A DNA stretch of 64,000 nucleotides. Source: Ruminococcus sp. Its GTDB lineage: Bacteria; Bacillota; Clostridia; Oscillospirales; Ruminococcaceae. The position numbers and the translations under genes were made by a program. Numbering within the stretch: the first letter of the stretch is position 1; each line of letters opens with the position of its first letter. This document shows positions 46,987 through 55,800 of this stretch, piece by piece. The notes beneath the pieces were generated by a model. That model was not told where the DNA came from and did no database searches. It worked only from the letters and a program-made list of their open reading frames with translations. The DNA lies in the NCBI GenBank assembly GCA_017626015.1, contig JAGAJO010000010.1, positions 43,075 through 107,074 of the forward strand. Reading direction: 5' to 3'.

Positions 46987-48033
46987 ATGATTTATATTCT
47001 TACAGTTTATGACAGTCTTAATTACGGAAGTTATTTTCAAGCGTATGCCTTAAAAGAGATCCTGAAAAAATATGATGATACGGCTTTTTTGGATATAAAG
47101 CATCAATCTACAATAAAACAAACTCTGAAAAAGGCTGCAGGTCATATATATCATGGCAGATTCCCGGGGGTTTTATTTGAATTCAAGAGATATTTTATAT
47201 TCAGCAAATTGAAAAAGCAGTTTCCCATCGTTAAGCTGCCAGATGCAAAGGACGGAAGTATCTATGTATTCGGCAGCGATGAGATCTGGAATATCAACAG
47301 AGAAAAGTTTCTTAACAGTCCGGAATTTTTTGGCGTCGGTTTGAAAGGGGGAGGGAAAATAGCATATGCTCCTTCCGTAAATACCGTTAAAGCAAAGGAT
47401 TTTAGTGCGCATATGGAGCTTATTGACAGTATTCGCAGCTTTGACAGTATTGCCGTTCGTGACGAATATTCACGCAGTGTATTAAAACAGTTTGTTGATG
47501 ATCCGATAGATGTTGTTACCGACCCGACAATATTATACGGAGTTGAAAATTTCCGTAAGCTTCAGGATAATGTCGGTGAGACGGAGGATTTTGCCGTTAT
47601 TTATACCTACGGCAAAATGTGCAGAACAAAATCTCAGATCGACAGTATAAAAAAAGCTGTGTCAAAGAGGGGACTTAAGCTTATTTCCGTCGGAAGATAT
47701 CTGAAGTGGTGCGATAAGTCTGTTATGGCGTCTCCTGCGGAGTTTCTTGGATATATCGACAAGGCAAAGCTTGTCATTACCGATACTTTCCATGGAACGG
47801 TATTTTCCGTTCTGTATAGGAAAAATCTTGTAGTAGTAAATCCTGCTCAAAAGATCAAGGATATGCTCAGCGAATTTTCACTGAACGAAATCGTCGCTGA
47901 AAAAACGGAGAATATCGATCAGATCATTGACAAGAATACCGATTACAGCAACGCTGAAACGGCGCAGCTTGAAAAGGTAAAAAGCTCCCGGGATTATCTT
48001 GAAAGATCCTTGGCAAAGCTTATGGGCAAATAA
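46987..48033 (+). CDS. polysaccharide pyruvyl transferase family protein
   Basis: A 348-residue protein with the polysaccharide pyruvyl transferase pattern: YDSLNYGSYFQAYALKEIL at the start, FGSDEIWN, APSVNTV, VTDPTILYG and VITDTFHGTVFSVL near the end. These enzymes attach pyruvate as a ketal or act on sugar chains, which would give the polymer negative charge. Twelve bases after the polymerase. Confidence 0.88.
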   Translation: MIYILTVYDSLNYGSYFQAYALKEILKKYDDTAFLDIKHQSTIKQTLKKAAGHIYHGRFPGVLFEFKRYFIFSKLKKQFPIVKLPDAKDGSIYVFGSDEIWNINREKFLNSPEFFGVGLKGGGKIAYAPSVNTVKAKDFSAHMELIDSIRSFDSIAVRDEYSRSVLKQFVDDPIDVVTDPTILYGVENFRKLQDNVGETEDFAVIYTYGKMCRTKSQIDSIKKAVSKRGLKLISVGRYLKWCDKSVMASPAEFLGYIDKAKLVITDTFHGTVFSVLYRKNLVVVNPAQKIKDMLSEFSLNEIVAEKTENIDQIIDKNTDYSNAETAQLEKVKSSRDYLERSLAKLMGK

Positions 48034-48049
48034 GGAGAGCTAATCAATA

Positions 48050-49483
48050 ATGAGCAGAGAAAGTAATTTAATAAAAAATACAGCTATATTAGGCATAGGA
48101 ACCTTTTTCCCGAAGCTGGTAAATATCGTAACGCTGCCTATATTAACAGGTTATCTTACCAAAAAGGAATTTGGTTCCTACGACCTTATAATTACTCTTG
48201 TTTCTCTTTTCCTGCCGATCGTAACGCTTCAGATACAGTCGGCGGCTTTTCGTTTTTTAATTGAAAGACGAGACAACAGGGATCAGGTAGATTCAATTAT
48301 AACCAATATTCTGGTATTTACTTTGCCTATCTCCGTTATTTCTTTGGTTGTGCTGTACTTTTTTATTCCCGGTATTTCAGGCATCGGACGTTTTTTGATC
48401 TGTGTATATTATTTTTTTGATATTTCATATGTTACCTTTCAGCAGATAACCAGAGGTCTTTCTTATAATCTGATTTACTCCATAAGTTCGATCGTAATTT
48501 CAACCGCCAATCTTATACTGATCGTACTCCTTGTGTGGAAATTCAAGAACGGATTGTACGGCGTTCTTATCGCAATGGCTGTTGCTTATGCTCTGGGATC
48601 GTTTTATCTGGCATATAAAATAAAAGATAAATGGAGTTTCCGAATGGAAACCGTTTCAAAAAAATATATAGGAGAGATGCTTAATTATTCGTGGCCGATG
48701 GTTCCGAACAATCTTTCAGGCTGGGTTCTTAGACTTTCCGACAGACTTATTCTCACCGCTTTTCTGGGAATAGAAGCAAATGCTATGTATGCAGTCGCTA
48801 ATAAGATCCCTAATATTTACAGTGCAGTTCACGTTACATTAAATAACGCATGGGTAGAAAACGCATCTATAGCTTCAAAGGATGATGATAAGTCTGCATA
48901 CTATTCGTCTATGTGCGATAATTATTTCCGTATTCTTGTAGCTTTAATGGCGGGACTTATGATGTGTTCCCCGCTTTTGTTCCGTTTCCTTATAAAGGGA
49001 GATTACGACGAAGCTTACTATCAGATGCCTGTTCTGTATTTCGGAATGCTGTTTTTAAGTATGTCATCTGTAGTCGGCGGAATTTACATTGCATTTAAAA
49101 AGACACGAAGCGTTGGTATAACCACCATACTTGCAGCGGTGCTTAATCTTGTCATAGATCTGATTCTTGTTAAAAAGATAGGAATATGGGCGGCGTCTCT
49201 TTCCACAATGATAAGCTATGCTGTTCTGTTTGTATACAGAATGATCGGAGTTCAGAGATTTCAAAAGGTAAAATTCAACGTACCGGTCCTGGTTCTTGGC
49301 GTTGCCTTCCTTACGCTTATGTCAGTGCTTAATTATCAGAAAAATTTAATATGCGATCTTATCAATGTTGCCGTATTCTGCCTTACGATCTTTATTCTTG
49401 ACCGTAAAATGATAAAGAGCATTTATATGGCAATAATGAAAAAGTTCAAGAGACTGACAAATAAATTTTCCTCGGGGGATTAA
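48050..49483 (+). CDS. polysaccharide flippase (Wzx-like)
   Basis: A 477-residue MOP-superfamily exporter with about 14 hydrophobic segments. The opening KNTAILGIGTFFPKLVNIVTLPILT and the conserved central NYSWPMVPNNLSGWVLRLSDR are typical of Wzx/RfbX proteins. It should move lipid-linked repeat units across the membrane. Seventeen bases after the pyruvyltransferase. Confidence 0.92.
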   Translation: MSRESNLIKNTAILGIGTFFPKLVNIVTLPILTGYLTKKEFGSYDLIITLVSLFLPIVTLQIQSAAFRFLIERRDNRDQVDSIITNILVFTLPISVISLVVLYFFIPGISGIGRFLICVYYFFDISYVTFQQITRGLSYNLIYSISSIVISTANLILIVLLVWKFKNGLYGVLIAMAVAYALGSFYLAYKIKDKWSFRMETVSKKYIGEMLNYSWPMVPNNLSGWVLRLSDRLILTAFLGIEANAMYAVANKIPNIYSAVHVTLNNAWVENASIASKDDDKSAYYSSMCDNYFRILVALMAGLMMCSPLLFRFLIKGDYDEAYYQMPVLYFGMLFLSMSSVVGGIYIAFKKTRSVGITTILAAVLNLVIDLILVKKIGIWAASLSTMISYAVLFVYRMIGVQRFQKVKFNVPVLVLGVAFLTLMSVLNYQKNLICDLINVAVFCLTIFILDRKMIKSIYMAIMKKFKRLTNKFSSGD

Positions 49484-49484
49484 A

Positions 49485-50156
49485 ATGATCGGAAAAATCA
49501 AGACATTATTTAAAAAGGCTGTTTATCCGAATTGCTACAGCTCCGAAGCACTGATCGGTTATATGAGAAAAAAGGGTGCTGTTATAGGAAAAAATACGCA
49601 TATTTATTCATCTGCCAAGCACAGAATTGATGTTGAACATTCACGGTTTATAGAAATAGGAGATAATTGTCTCATTACTAACGGAGTTGTTATTCTTGCG
49701 CATGATTATTCATATGCCGTACTTGTAAACGCTTATCATGAGCTTGTGAGAAAGCAGAGGATCACAAAGATCGGAAACAATGTCTTTATAGGAATGAACG
49801 CAATTATTCTTATGGGAGCGGAAATAGGTGACAACACTATTATCGGTGCAGGAAGCGTTGTTTCAGGAAAGCTGGAGGGTAATGCGGTATACGCTGGAAA
49901 TCCCGCAAAAAGGATCTGTTCTCTTGATGAATACCGTCAGAAGATGAATGCTGATTATGAAAACAGTGCAAGGATATGCGCATCAAAATGCAGCAAACCG
50001 GAGCAGCTTGAGATTTATCGTTCGCTCTTTGAGGACAGAGAAAGCTTTATGGAATATTTCAGATCTATGAATTTCAGAGGGATCGATCCGGACGTTTTAA
50101 ATGATCTGAAATTTGAGTCACCGCACTGGGATTGGAATAATATTTCACATTTATAA
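49485..50156 (+). CDS. hexapeptide-repeat acyltransferase
   Basis: A 223-residue left-handed beta-helix acyltransferase, probably an O-acetyltransferase of the polymer. Repeats such as IGDNCLITNGVVI, IGNNVFIGMNAII and IGDNTIIGAGSVV are visible, with the catalytic-type His in LAHDYS. A C-terminal tail of about 70 residues is outside the repeat region. It starts two bases after the flippase and ends the locus. Confidence 0.88.
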   Translation: MIGKIKTLFKKAVYPNCYSSEALIGYMRKKGAVIGKNTHIYSSAKHRIDVEHSRFIEIGDNCLITNGVVILAHDYSYAVLVNAYHELVRKQRITKIGNNVFIGMNAIILMGAEIGDNTIIGAGSVVSGKLEGNAVYAGNPAKRICSLDEYRQKMNADYENSARICASKCSKPEQLEIYRSLFEDRESFMEYFRSMNFRGIDPDVLNDLKFESPHWDWNNISHL

Positions 50157-50164
50157 TTTTTACA

Positions 50165-50344
50165 TTAAGGCAACACCGAACAACTATTGTGTGCGGATTG
50201 CGCAGTCAGATTTTTCGTCAGATTGCATAAATCCGACGCAGGAATACTGACGTATTTCAAGAAGGATTTGTGTGATATGACGGAAAATCTGCAAGCAAGA
50301 CGTATACAAAGCCGTTAGGCGGTAGTTGTACGGTGTTGCCTTAA
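50165..50344. repeat. 180-bp palindromic MITE-like element
   Basis: The two ends are 22-bp inverted repeats (50165-50186 and 50323-50344) that begin TTAAGGCAACACCG and differ at one base. The interior is also an imperfect palindrome (about 50208-50246 against 50257-50296), so the whole unit can fold on itself. No coding frame. The flanks start and end with TTAA, compatible with a short target duplication. Related partial copies lie at 11739, 21142 and 28541. Confidence 0.75.
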
Positions 50345-50363
50345 AAAAAAGCGGAGGTTTTGT

Positions 50364-51248
50364 ATGAAGGTATTGACAAATGAATCGCTTAGTAGCTATA
50401 CAACATTTTGTATGGGCGGAATATGTAAAAATATGTACTTCCCTCAGAATAAGCAGGAGCTTATACAGCTTGCGCTTGAAAAAAAGGATTGCAGATTTAT
50501 CGGGGGAGGTTCAAATCTGCTGATAAATGATTCAAAGGAATTTGACAATGTTATCTGCCTCAGAGAGCTTTCTCAGGAGCTTGATATCAGTGATGACGGC
50601 TTTGTAACGGCATCGGCGTCGGTGAGACTTCAGAAGCTTATTAATTTTATTAATAAGAACGGCATGGGCGGTATAGAATATCTTTTTTCCGTCCCGGGGC
50701 TTGTAGGCGGAGCAATTTATATGAATGCCGGCAGAGGAAAAGCTTTTAATTGTACTATTGCAGATCATATTGTCAGCGTAGAAGTGTTGTGTCTTGAGGA
50801 TACAAAGTTCGGCGGCAGGGGAGAGGTAGCTGAGCTTTCTAAGGAGGACTGCTGTTTTGGTTACCGTAATTCAATTTTTCACAGCAACAGTTTTCTGATA
50901 CTTTCGGCTAAGTTTAGATTTCCTGAAATGTCTGCGGAGGAATCTGCAAAGAGGCGCAAGGAACGTCTTGATCTTTGCAGGGAAAAACAGGATAATTTAA
51001 AGCCTAATTTCGGTTCTGTATTCTGCGAGGCAAATCCGAAGCTGATGAAGCTTGTAAGAAAGCTGCAGCTTGGAGATAAGGACGGAGTGCATTTTTCCGG
51101 AAAGACTAATAACTGGCTTCTTAACAGTAAAGGTAAAAAATCAGAAAAAGGAAGCTTCGATAAGGCGCTCAAGCTGATCGAAAAGGTCAAAATGCTCCAT
51201 AAGCTTTTTAGAAAGCCATGCAAGCCGGAAGTTATTATCTGGAAATAG
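50364..51248 (+). CDS. divergent MurB-like FAD-binding protein
   Basis: Related to UDP-N-acetylenolpyruvoylglucosamine reductase (294 residues): FIGGGSNLLIND, FSVPGLVGGAIYMNAG, GYRNSIF, GSVF and a C-terminal Glu (KPEVIIW) retain the FAD site, the Tyr/Arg, the Ser and the Glu positions. However, the C-terminal domain is unusual, with FSGKTNNWLLNSKGKK in place of the normal HANFIVN segment, and the N-terminal part is short. It may be the house MurB or a paralogue that serves the neighbouring polysaccharide locus; the divergence favours a paralogue. Confidence 0.75.
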   Translation: MKVLTNESLSSYTTFCMGGICKNMYFPQNKQELIQLALEKKDCRFIGGGSNLLINDSKEFDNVICLRELSQELDISDDGFVTASASVRLQKLINFINKNGMGGIEYLFSVPGLVGGAIYMNAGRGKAFNCTIADHIVSVEVLCLEDTKFGGRGEVAELSKEDCCFGYRNSIFHSNSFLILSAKFRFPEMSAEESAKRRKERLDLCREKQDNLKPNFGSVFCEANPKLMKLVRKLQLGDKDGVHFSGKTNNWLLNSKGKKSEKGSFDKALKLIEKVKMLHKLFRKPCKPEVIIWK

Positions 51249-51286
51249 GATAGCATATATTTTAGCTAAAATTACACAGTTAAATT

Positions 51287-51339
51287 AAAACGGACGAGAG
51301 CTGTTGCATTTGACATTTGCAGCAGAATTCGTCCGTTTT
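51287..51339. terminator. terminator between murB-like gene and recombinase
   Basis: The outer stem 51287-51297 with 51329-51339 (AAAACGGACGA) plus an inner GCTG/CAGC-type pairing, T6 on the plus side. Works in both directions between the two converging genes. The rest up to 51498 is AT-rich with no gene seen. Confidence 0.8.
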
Positions 51340-51498
51340 TTGTTAATTAACCGCCTGAATTGAATTAAGAATGTCATGGCTAATTTAACAAAAATTATAG
51401 AGTTAATATAGTTGAGAACTTCAATGAATATTTTATGCGATTTTACAAAATTTTTTGTATTTAAATTGATCTGCCGAACAGCAACTCCTGCGGATCGA

Positions 51499-52491
51499 TT
51501 AATTATTCTTTTTGTCGGACTTCTGAATTACTTTACTTAATGGGTTCGCATTCATAGCTTCTTTAACCTTTTCATTTGACAGATGTGTATAGATTTCCGT
51601 AGTTGCAATGCTCTTATGACCAAGGACATCTTTTATCACCAGCGTATCCACGTTTCCGTATTGATACATAAGCGTTGCAGCAGTATGACGAAGCTTGTGT
51701 ACAGATACTCCGGTATTGGATAACCCGGCTTTTTGCAGACATTCTTCAATTATTTCCTCCACACGCCTACGGGATATCCTTTTTTTCCGTGACGAAAGAA
51801 AGAGAGCGTCAGACTGTGTGCCGGTTGTATTTCTTACGTTGAAATAGTCCTTTAAAGCGTCTGTACATGCCTGATTAAGATAAACTATCCTTTCCTTTCC
51901 GCCCTTTCCCAACAGGCGGACAGTTCGTTCCTCAAGGTTTACATCGGTGAGATCTAACCCGCAAAGCTCCGAAAGTCTCATGCCGCAGTTTAAAAACAGC
52001 GTTATAATGCAATAGTCCCTTTCTGTATTTTTTGTTTCAATGCTTTTTAAAAGCTGCATACTTTCTTCAAGAGTAAGATATTTAGGCAGAGTCTTTTTCA
52101 GAGAGGCGGTTTCAAGCCCTGAAACAGGGTTAAACTTAAGCAATCCTTTTTTCTTATAGAGATAATTATAAAATTCCTTAAGAGAAGTGACCTTTCGTGC
52201 TCTTGTTAACGCTGAATTTTTTCTGATATCCGACAGCCATTTCAGATAAACATACGAATCGTTCTGCGAAAAGCTTTCCAGATAATCAATGGGAGTATCT
52301 GAGATGCTGATGCCTTCCCAAGAGTCGCTGCTTTTGACAAGCTTGTGCTTTATTTTAAGATAGCGAAGAAAACAGCGCAGATCAACATAGTATGCTTCAA
52401 CGGTCCGATCGCTAAGCCCCTTTACAACAGAAATGTAATTTAAGAAGTCCAGAAGATAATAAGGACAGTCATCATAATAAGCTTGTTTTAT
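51499..52491 (-). CDS. tyrosine recombinase 1, with ATA in place of the start codon
   Basis: XerC/D-like site-specific recombinase, 330 residues if read from ATA 52491. The N-terminal SAM-like domain (YYDDCPYYLLDFL at the start) and the catalytic residues are intact: Arg in GMRLSEL, Lys in GKGGKER, HKLRH, LGHKS and Tyr in TEIYTH. The frame is open throughout, yet its only ATG/GTG/TTG is TTG 52143, deep inside. The codon aligned with the start of recombinase 2 (57248) is ATA, seven bases after AGGAGG. Either initiation at ATA occurs or the gene is silenced. Confidence 0.75.
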   Translation of the reverse strand: MKQAYYDDCPYYLLDFLNYISVVKGLSDRTVEAYYVDLRCFLRYLKIKHKLVKSSDSWEGISISDTPIDYLESFSQNDSYVYLKWLSDIRKNSALTRARKVTSLKEFYNYLYKKKGLLKFNPVSGLETASLKKTLPKYLTLEESMQLLKSIETKNTERDYCIITLFLNCGMRLSELCGLDLTDVNLEERTVRLLGKGGKERIVYLNQACTDALKDYFNVRNTTGTQSDALFLSSRKKRISRRRVEEIIEECLQKAGLSNTGVSVHKLRHTAATLMYQYGNVDTLVIKDVLGHKSIATTEIYTHLSNEKVKEAMNANPLSKVIQKSDKKNN

Positions 52492-52521
52492 ACATATTCC
52501 TCCTTTTTAGATTTGATATTT

Positions 52522-52550
52522 ATTTTACACTTATTTTAATTTTATTTCAA
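52522..52550 (-). promoter_or_regulatory. promoter for recombinase 1
   Basis: On the minus strand: TTGAAA (52545-52550), 17-base spacer, TAAAAT (52522-52527) with TG extension. The surrounding AT-richness lowers confidence. Confidence 0.5.
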
Positions 52551-52700
52551 TATTTTTTTGTAAATATTCCTCAAAATTATAGTATATTTTTAATTTAATA
52601 TGTGGATTTAAATTAATATTTTAGTTAATTTTCCCATAATAATTAAGAGTTTTCACTAATTTTCTGCTTAATAATTTGTTTATATATACAAACTTTTTCT
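52551..52700. other. AT-rich intergenic DNA between recombinase 1 and the mannanase
   Basis: No coding frame is supported. It includes a TTAATTTAA...TTAAATTAA inverted repeat (about 52590-52614) with an 8-9 base spacer, which has the size of a recombinase core site but could also be chance in such AT-rich DNA. Confidence 0.35.
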
Positions 52701-52715
52701 TGAAAACGTTTAACA
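52701..52715 (+). promoter_or_regulatory. operator-like site upstream of the mannanase promoter
   Basis: TGAAAACGTTTAACA shares the AAACGTTTA core with the palindrome in front of the GH5 gene at 30.3-31.8 kb. It is one base longer than a perfect catabolite-responsive site. It lies 13 bases upstream of the -35 box. Confidence 0.45.
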
Positions 52716-52728
52716 AATCAGATTAATG

Positions 52729-52757
52729 TTGACTTAATAAAAAATATATGATAAGAT
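52729..52757 (+). promoter_or_regulatory. promoter for the large GH5 mannanase-like gene
   Basis: TTGACT (52729-52734), 17-base spacer, TAAGAT (52752-52757) with TG extension. ACTTAAT (52732-52738) and ATTAAGT (52756-52762) form an inverted repeat over the two boxes. Confidence 0.7.
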
Positions 52758-52843
52758 TAAGTTAATCAATAAAGCAGTGCAAAATATAAGCTTTATTTTA
52801 TTGGAATTTCAAATAATTTATTTGAGCGTAGGAGGTTAATTTA

Positions 52844-55800
52844 ATGAAAAAAGTATTGAGCAAGTCAGCGGCAATGGCGTCGGCAGCAGCTGTAATGCTG
52901 ACATTGATGCCGTACTGTGAATTCGGATCAATGTCAGCAAAAGCAGCCGGATCGGTTCCCGAAGGATTCGTTTATACGGAAGGCACAAAGTTTATGTGTG
53001 ACGACGCTCCCTATTACTACGGAGGAACAAACTGCTATTATCTGACTTACAAGTCGCAGTATTCTGTTGACAGCGTAATGAAGGACTGTAAGGATATGGG
53101 ACTTAACGTTATAAGAATATGGGGAAATCTTGACGCTGGTACCAGAGTAACAGAAGCAAGCGGCGGAAAATCCGCAACCTTTGTAAACAGCGTTGACGGT
53201 CCTGGTGAAAAGGACGGCGTTTATTTTCAGTATTTTGATTCGGAGCTGAACAGACCCGTAATAAATGAAGGCGCAGACGGCTTAAGGCGTCTGGATTATG
53301 TTATAACTCAGGCTGAAAAGAATAATATCAAGCTTATTATTACTTTCACAAATTACTGGGAAGCTTTCGGCGGAATGGATCAGTACATAAAGTGGTGCAG
53401 TGAAGCAGGTCTGGGAGATAATCTCAGCAGAGACGATTTTTACACCAATGAAACCTGCAAGCAGTGGTATAAGGATTATGTTTACGGTCTGCTTAATCAC
53501 ACTAACTATTACACCGGTGAAAAGCTTATGGATTCAGAATCCGTATTTGCCTGGGAGCTTGCCAATGAGCCTAGATGTGAGAAGAATGATGCATACTGCA
53601 AAAATAATATTCTTTATAATTGGGCAAAGGAAATGTCCGCATATGTTAAGAGCATAGACCCTTACCACATGGTTGCGGTAGGAGACGAAGGATTTTACAA
53701 CTTTGACAGACAGTCCGAGCCGTATAAGTCTACTGTAGACTCAGATTATGCTTTTTCCGGAAATTGCGGTGTGGACTTTGATAAGCTTATCAGTATAGAT
53801 ACTATTGATTTCGGTACGCCTCATTTTTATTGCGATTCATGGAGTCTCAAAATCGACGGTGTAGGTAAAAACGGCGGTGATGACGATATAGACTGGCTCA
53901 AGCTTCATGCAAAGTCAGCACAGGCTGCCAATAAGCCGGTAATACTTGAGGAGTTCGGACTCAAAGACCGTACTATCCGTGATGACAAGTATCAGGAATG
54001 GATGGATCTTATCATTGACAATGAGGAATATGAATTCCAGGGCTTCAACTACTGGATGATCGCTTCATGGGTAGACGACAACAAGCAGGCTGCTTTTGGA
54101 GACGGAAAATATTTCTACACCGACTACGATCAGTACACAGTATACGGTCCTGCTGAGATCGAAGCAGTTGAAGGAACACCTAATGCGAGACAGATCCTTA
54201 TTGATGCAACTGCTAAGATGAATAAAAGGAATATAACAAACTATTTCTCGCCTGCATCGATAGATTACGATCTTGCAAAAAGCGGCGATGTAAAAATAAA
54301 GCTCAATACTCAGAAGGGAAGCCTTAATTCCATTACTCTTGACGGTAAAGCTCTGAAAAACGGAACTGATTATACATATACCGATATGGGTCAGAACGGC
54401 GACGTTTCTGTTGCAGAAATCACGGTCAAAGCTTCTGTTCTCAACAGTCTTGAGCTCTGCAACCATAAGCTTAAAGCCGTAATGTCAGCGGGTGCAAGTC
54501 CGGAATGTATAATTGCTGTTGACGATAGCAGGATAATCCCTGCAACAGTGGAAATGTCAACCACTGAGGTCGATAAGAACCAAAAGTATCCTACAGATCT
54601 TTCAGCATCTGTTGAAATGAACGGAAATAGTCTCAATGGTATTTCTATTAACGGAAATGCTCTTACAGAAAATTCCGATTATGTAATTTCGGGAAACACC
54701 GTAACATTTACTCCTTCATTTGTAAAATCTCTTCCCGATGAAACCGCAGTTCTGAATTTTGATTTTACTCCCTGCAAGGACGTTGAGGTCGTTCTTACGA
54801 TAAAGGATACGACAGGGGAGGATGTACTGGACGATTTTGATAGCTACGGTTCTTCCGACGATGTCTGGGGAGCATATTCAAGAAATGACGGCGGTAACGA
54901 AGTATCTCTCGATGTCGTTGACAAAAACGGATCTAAGGCTTTGTATTACGGTTACAACATCGACAATCCCAGCTATTGCGGAATTATGAAAAATATAGGA
55001 GTCAGAAATTTCTCTGCATTTAAAGGAATATCTCTCTGGATTCAGGGCGATGGTTCGGGAAATGAGATAACAATCCAGTTGCGTGATGCGAACGGTAACT
55101 ACTGGGAAAGCTATGTAAAGCTTGATTCTACTACCGGAAAGACAGTTCAGCTTCCTTTCTCTGAATTTAAAGAGCCTTCTTGGCAGTCTTCCGGATCTAA
55201 AATGGATACCTCCAAGCTTAACGAATTTGCAATCTATGCAGGCGGAAACTCATCTGTTAAGAGCGGCGTAGTATATATGGACGATATCTGTGCATATAAG
55301 GACACGCCTGTATCAGATAACAGCATAGATTCATGCAGCATAACCCTTGCACAGTCGGATTATACATATGACGGCACAGCAAAGAAGCCTGCATTAACAG
55401 TTAAGGACGGAAGCAATGTTCTTAAAAACGGTGTTGATTATACAGTATCCTATAAAAATAATACAAATGCAGGAAAAGCGACTGTTACAGTAAGCGGTAT
55501 TGGCAGCTATAAGGGCTCTGTATCCAAGAACTTCACAATTTCCGCAGCAAGCCTTGATGACTGTACGATCACTCTCGGCGCAAGCACAAACTACTTCAGA
55601 GGTACACGAGTAAAGCCTGTTGTAACCGTAAAAATGAACGGCAAAACAGTAGATGCAAGCAATTTCAGTCTCAGCTACACCGACAATCTTTTTGTTGGTA
55701 CAGGAAAGGTTACGATCACTGGTAAAAATAATTTCACAGGAAAGACTGTAAAAACATTTGAAATTATCCAGCGCTCTATTAATAACTGCAACATCGTACT

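Noticed and set aside
52560-52770. Chromosomal dif site beside the recombinases
   Set aside because: No 28-bp sequence close to the Firmicute dif consensus was found; AT-rich partial similarity is not enough.
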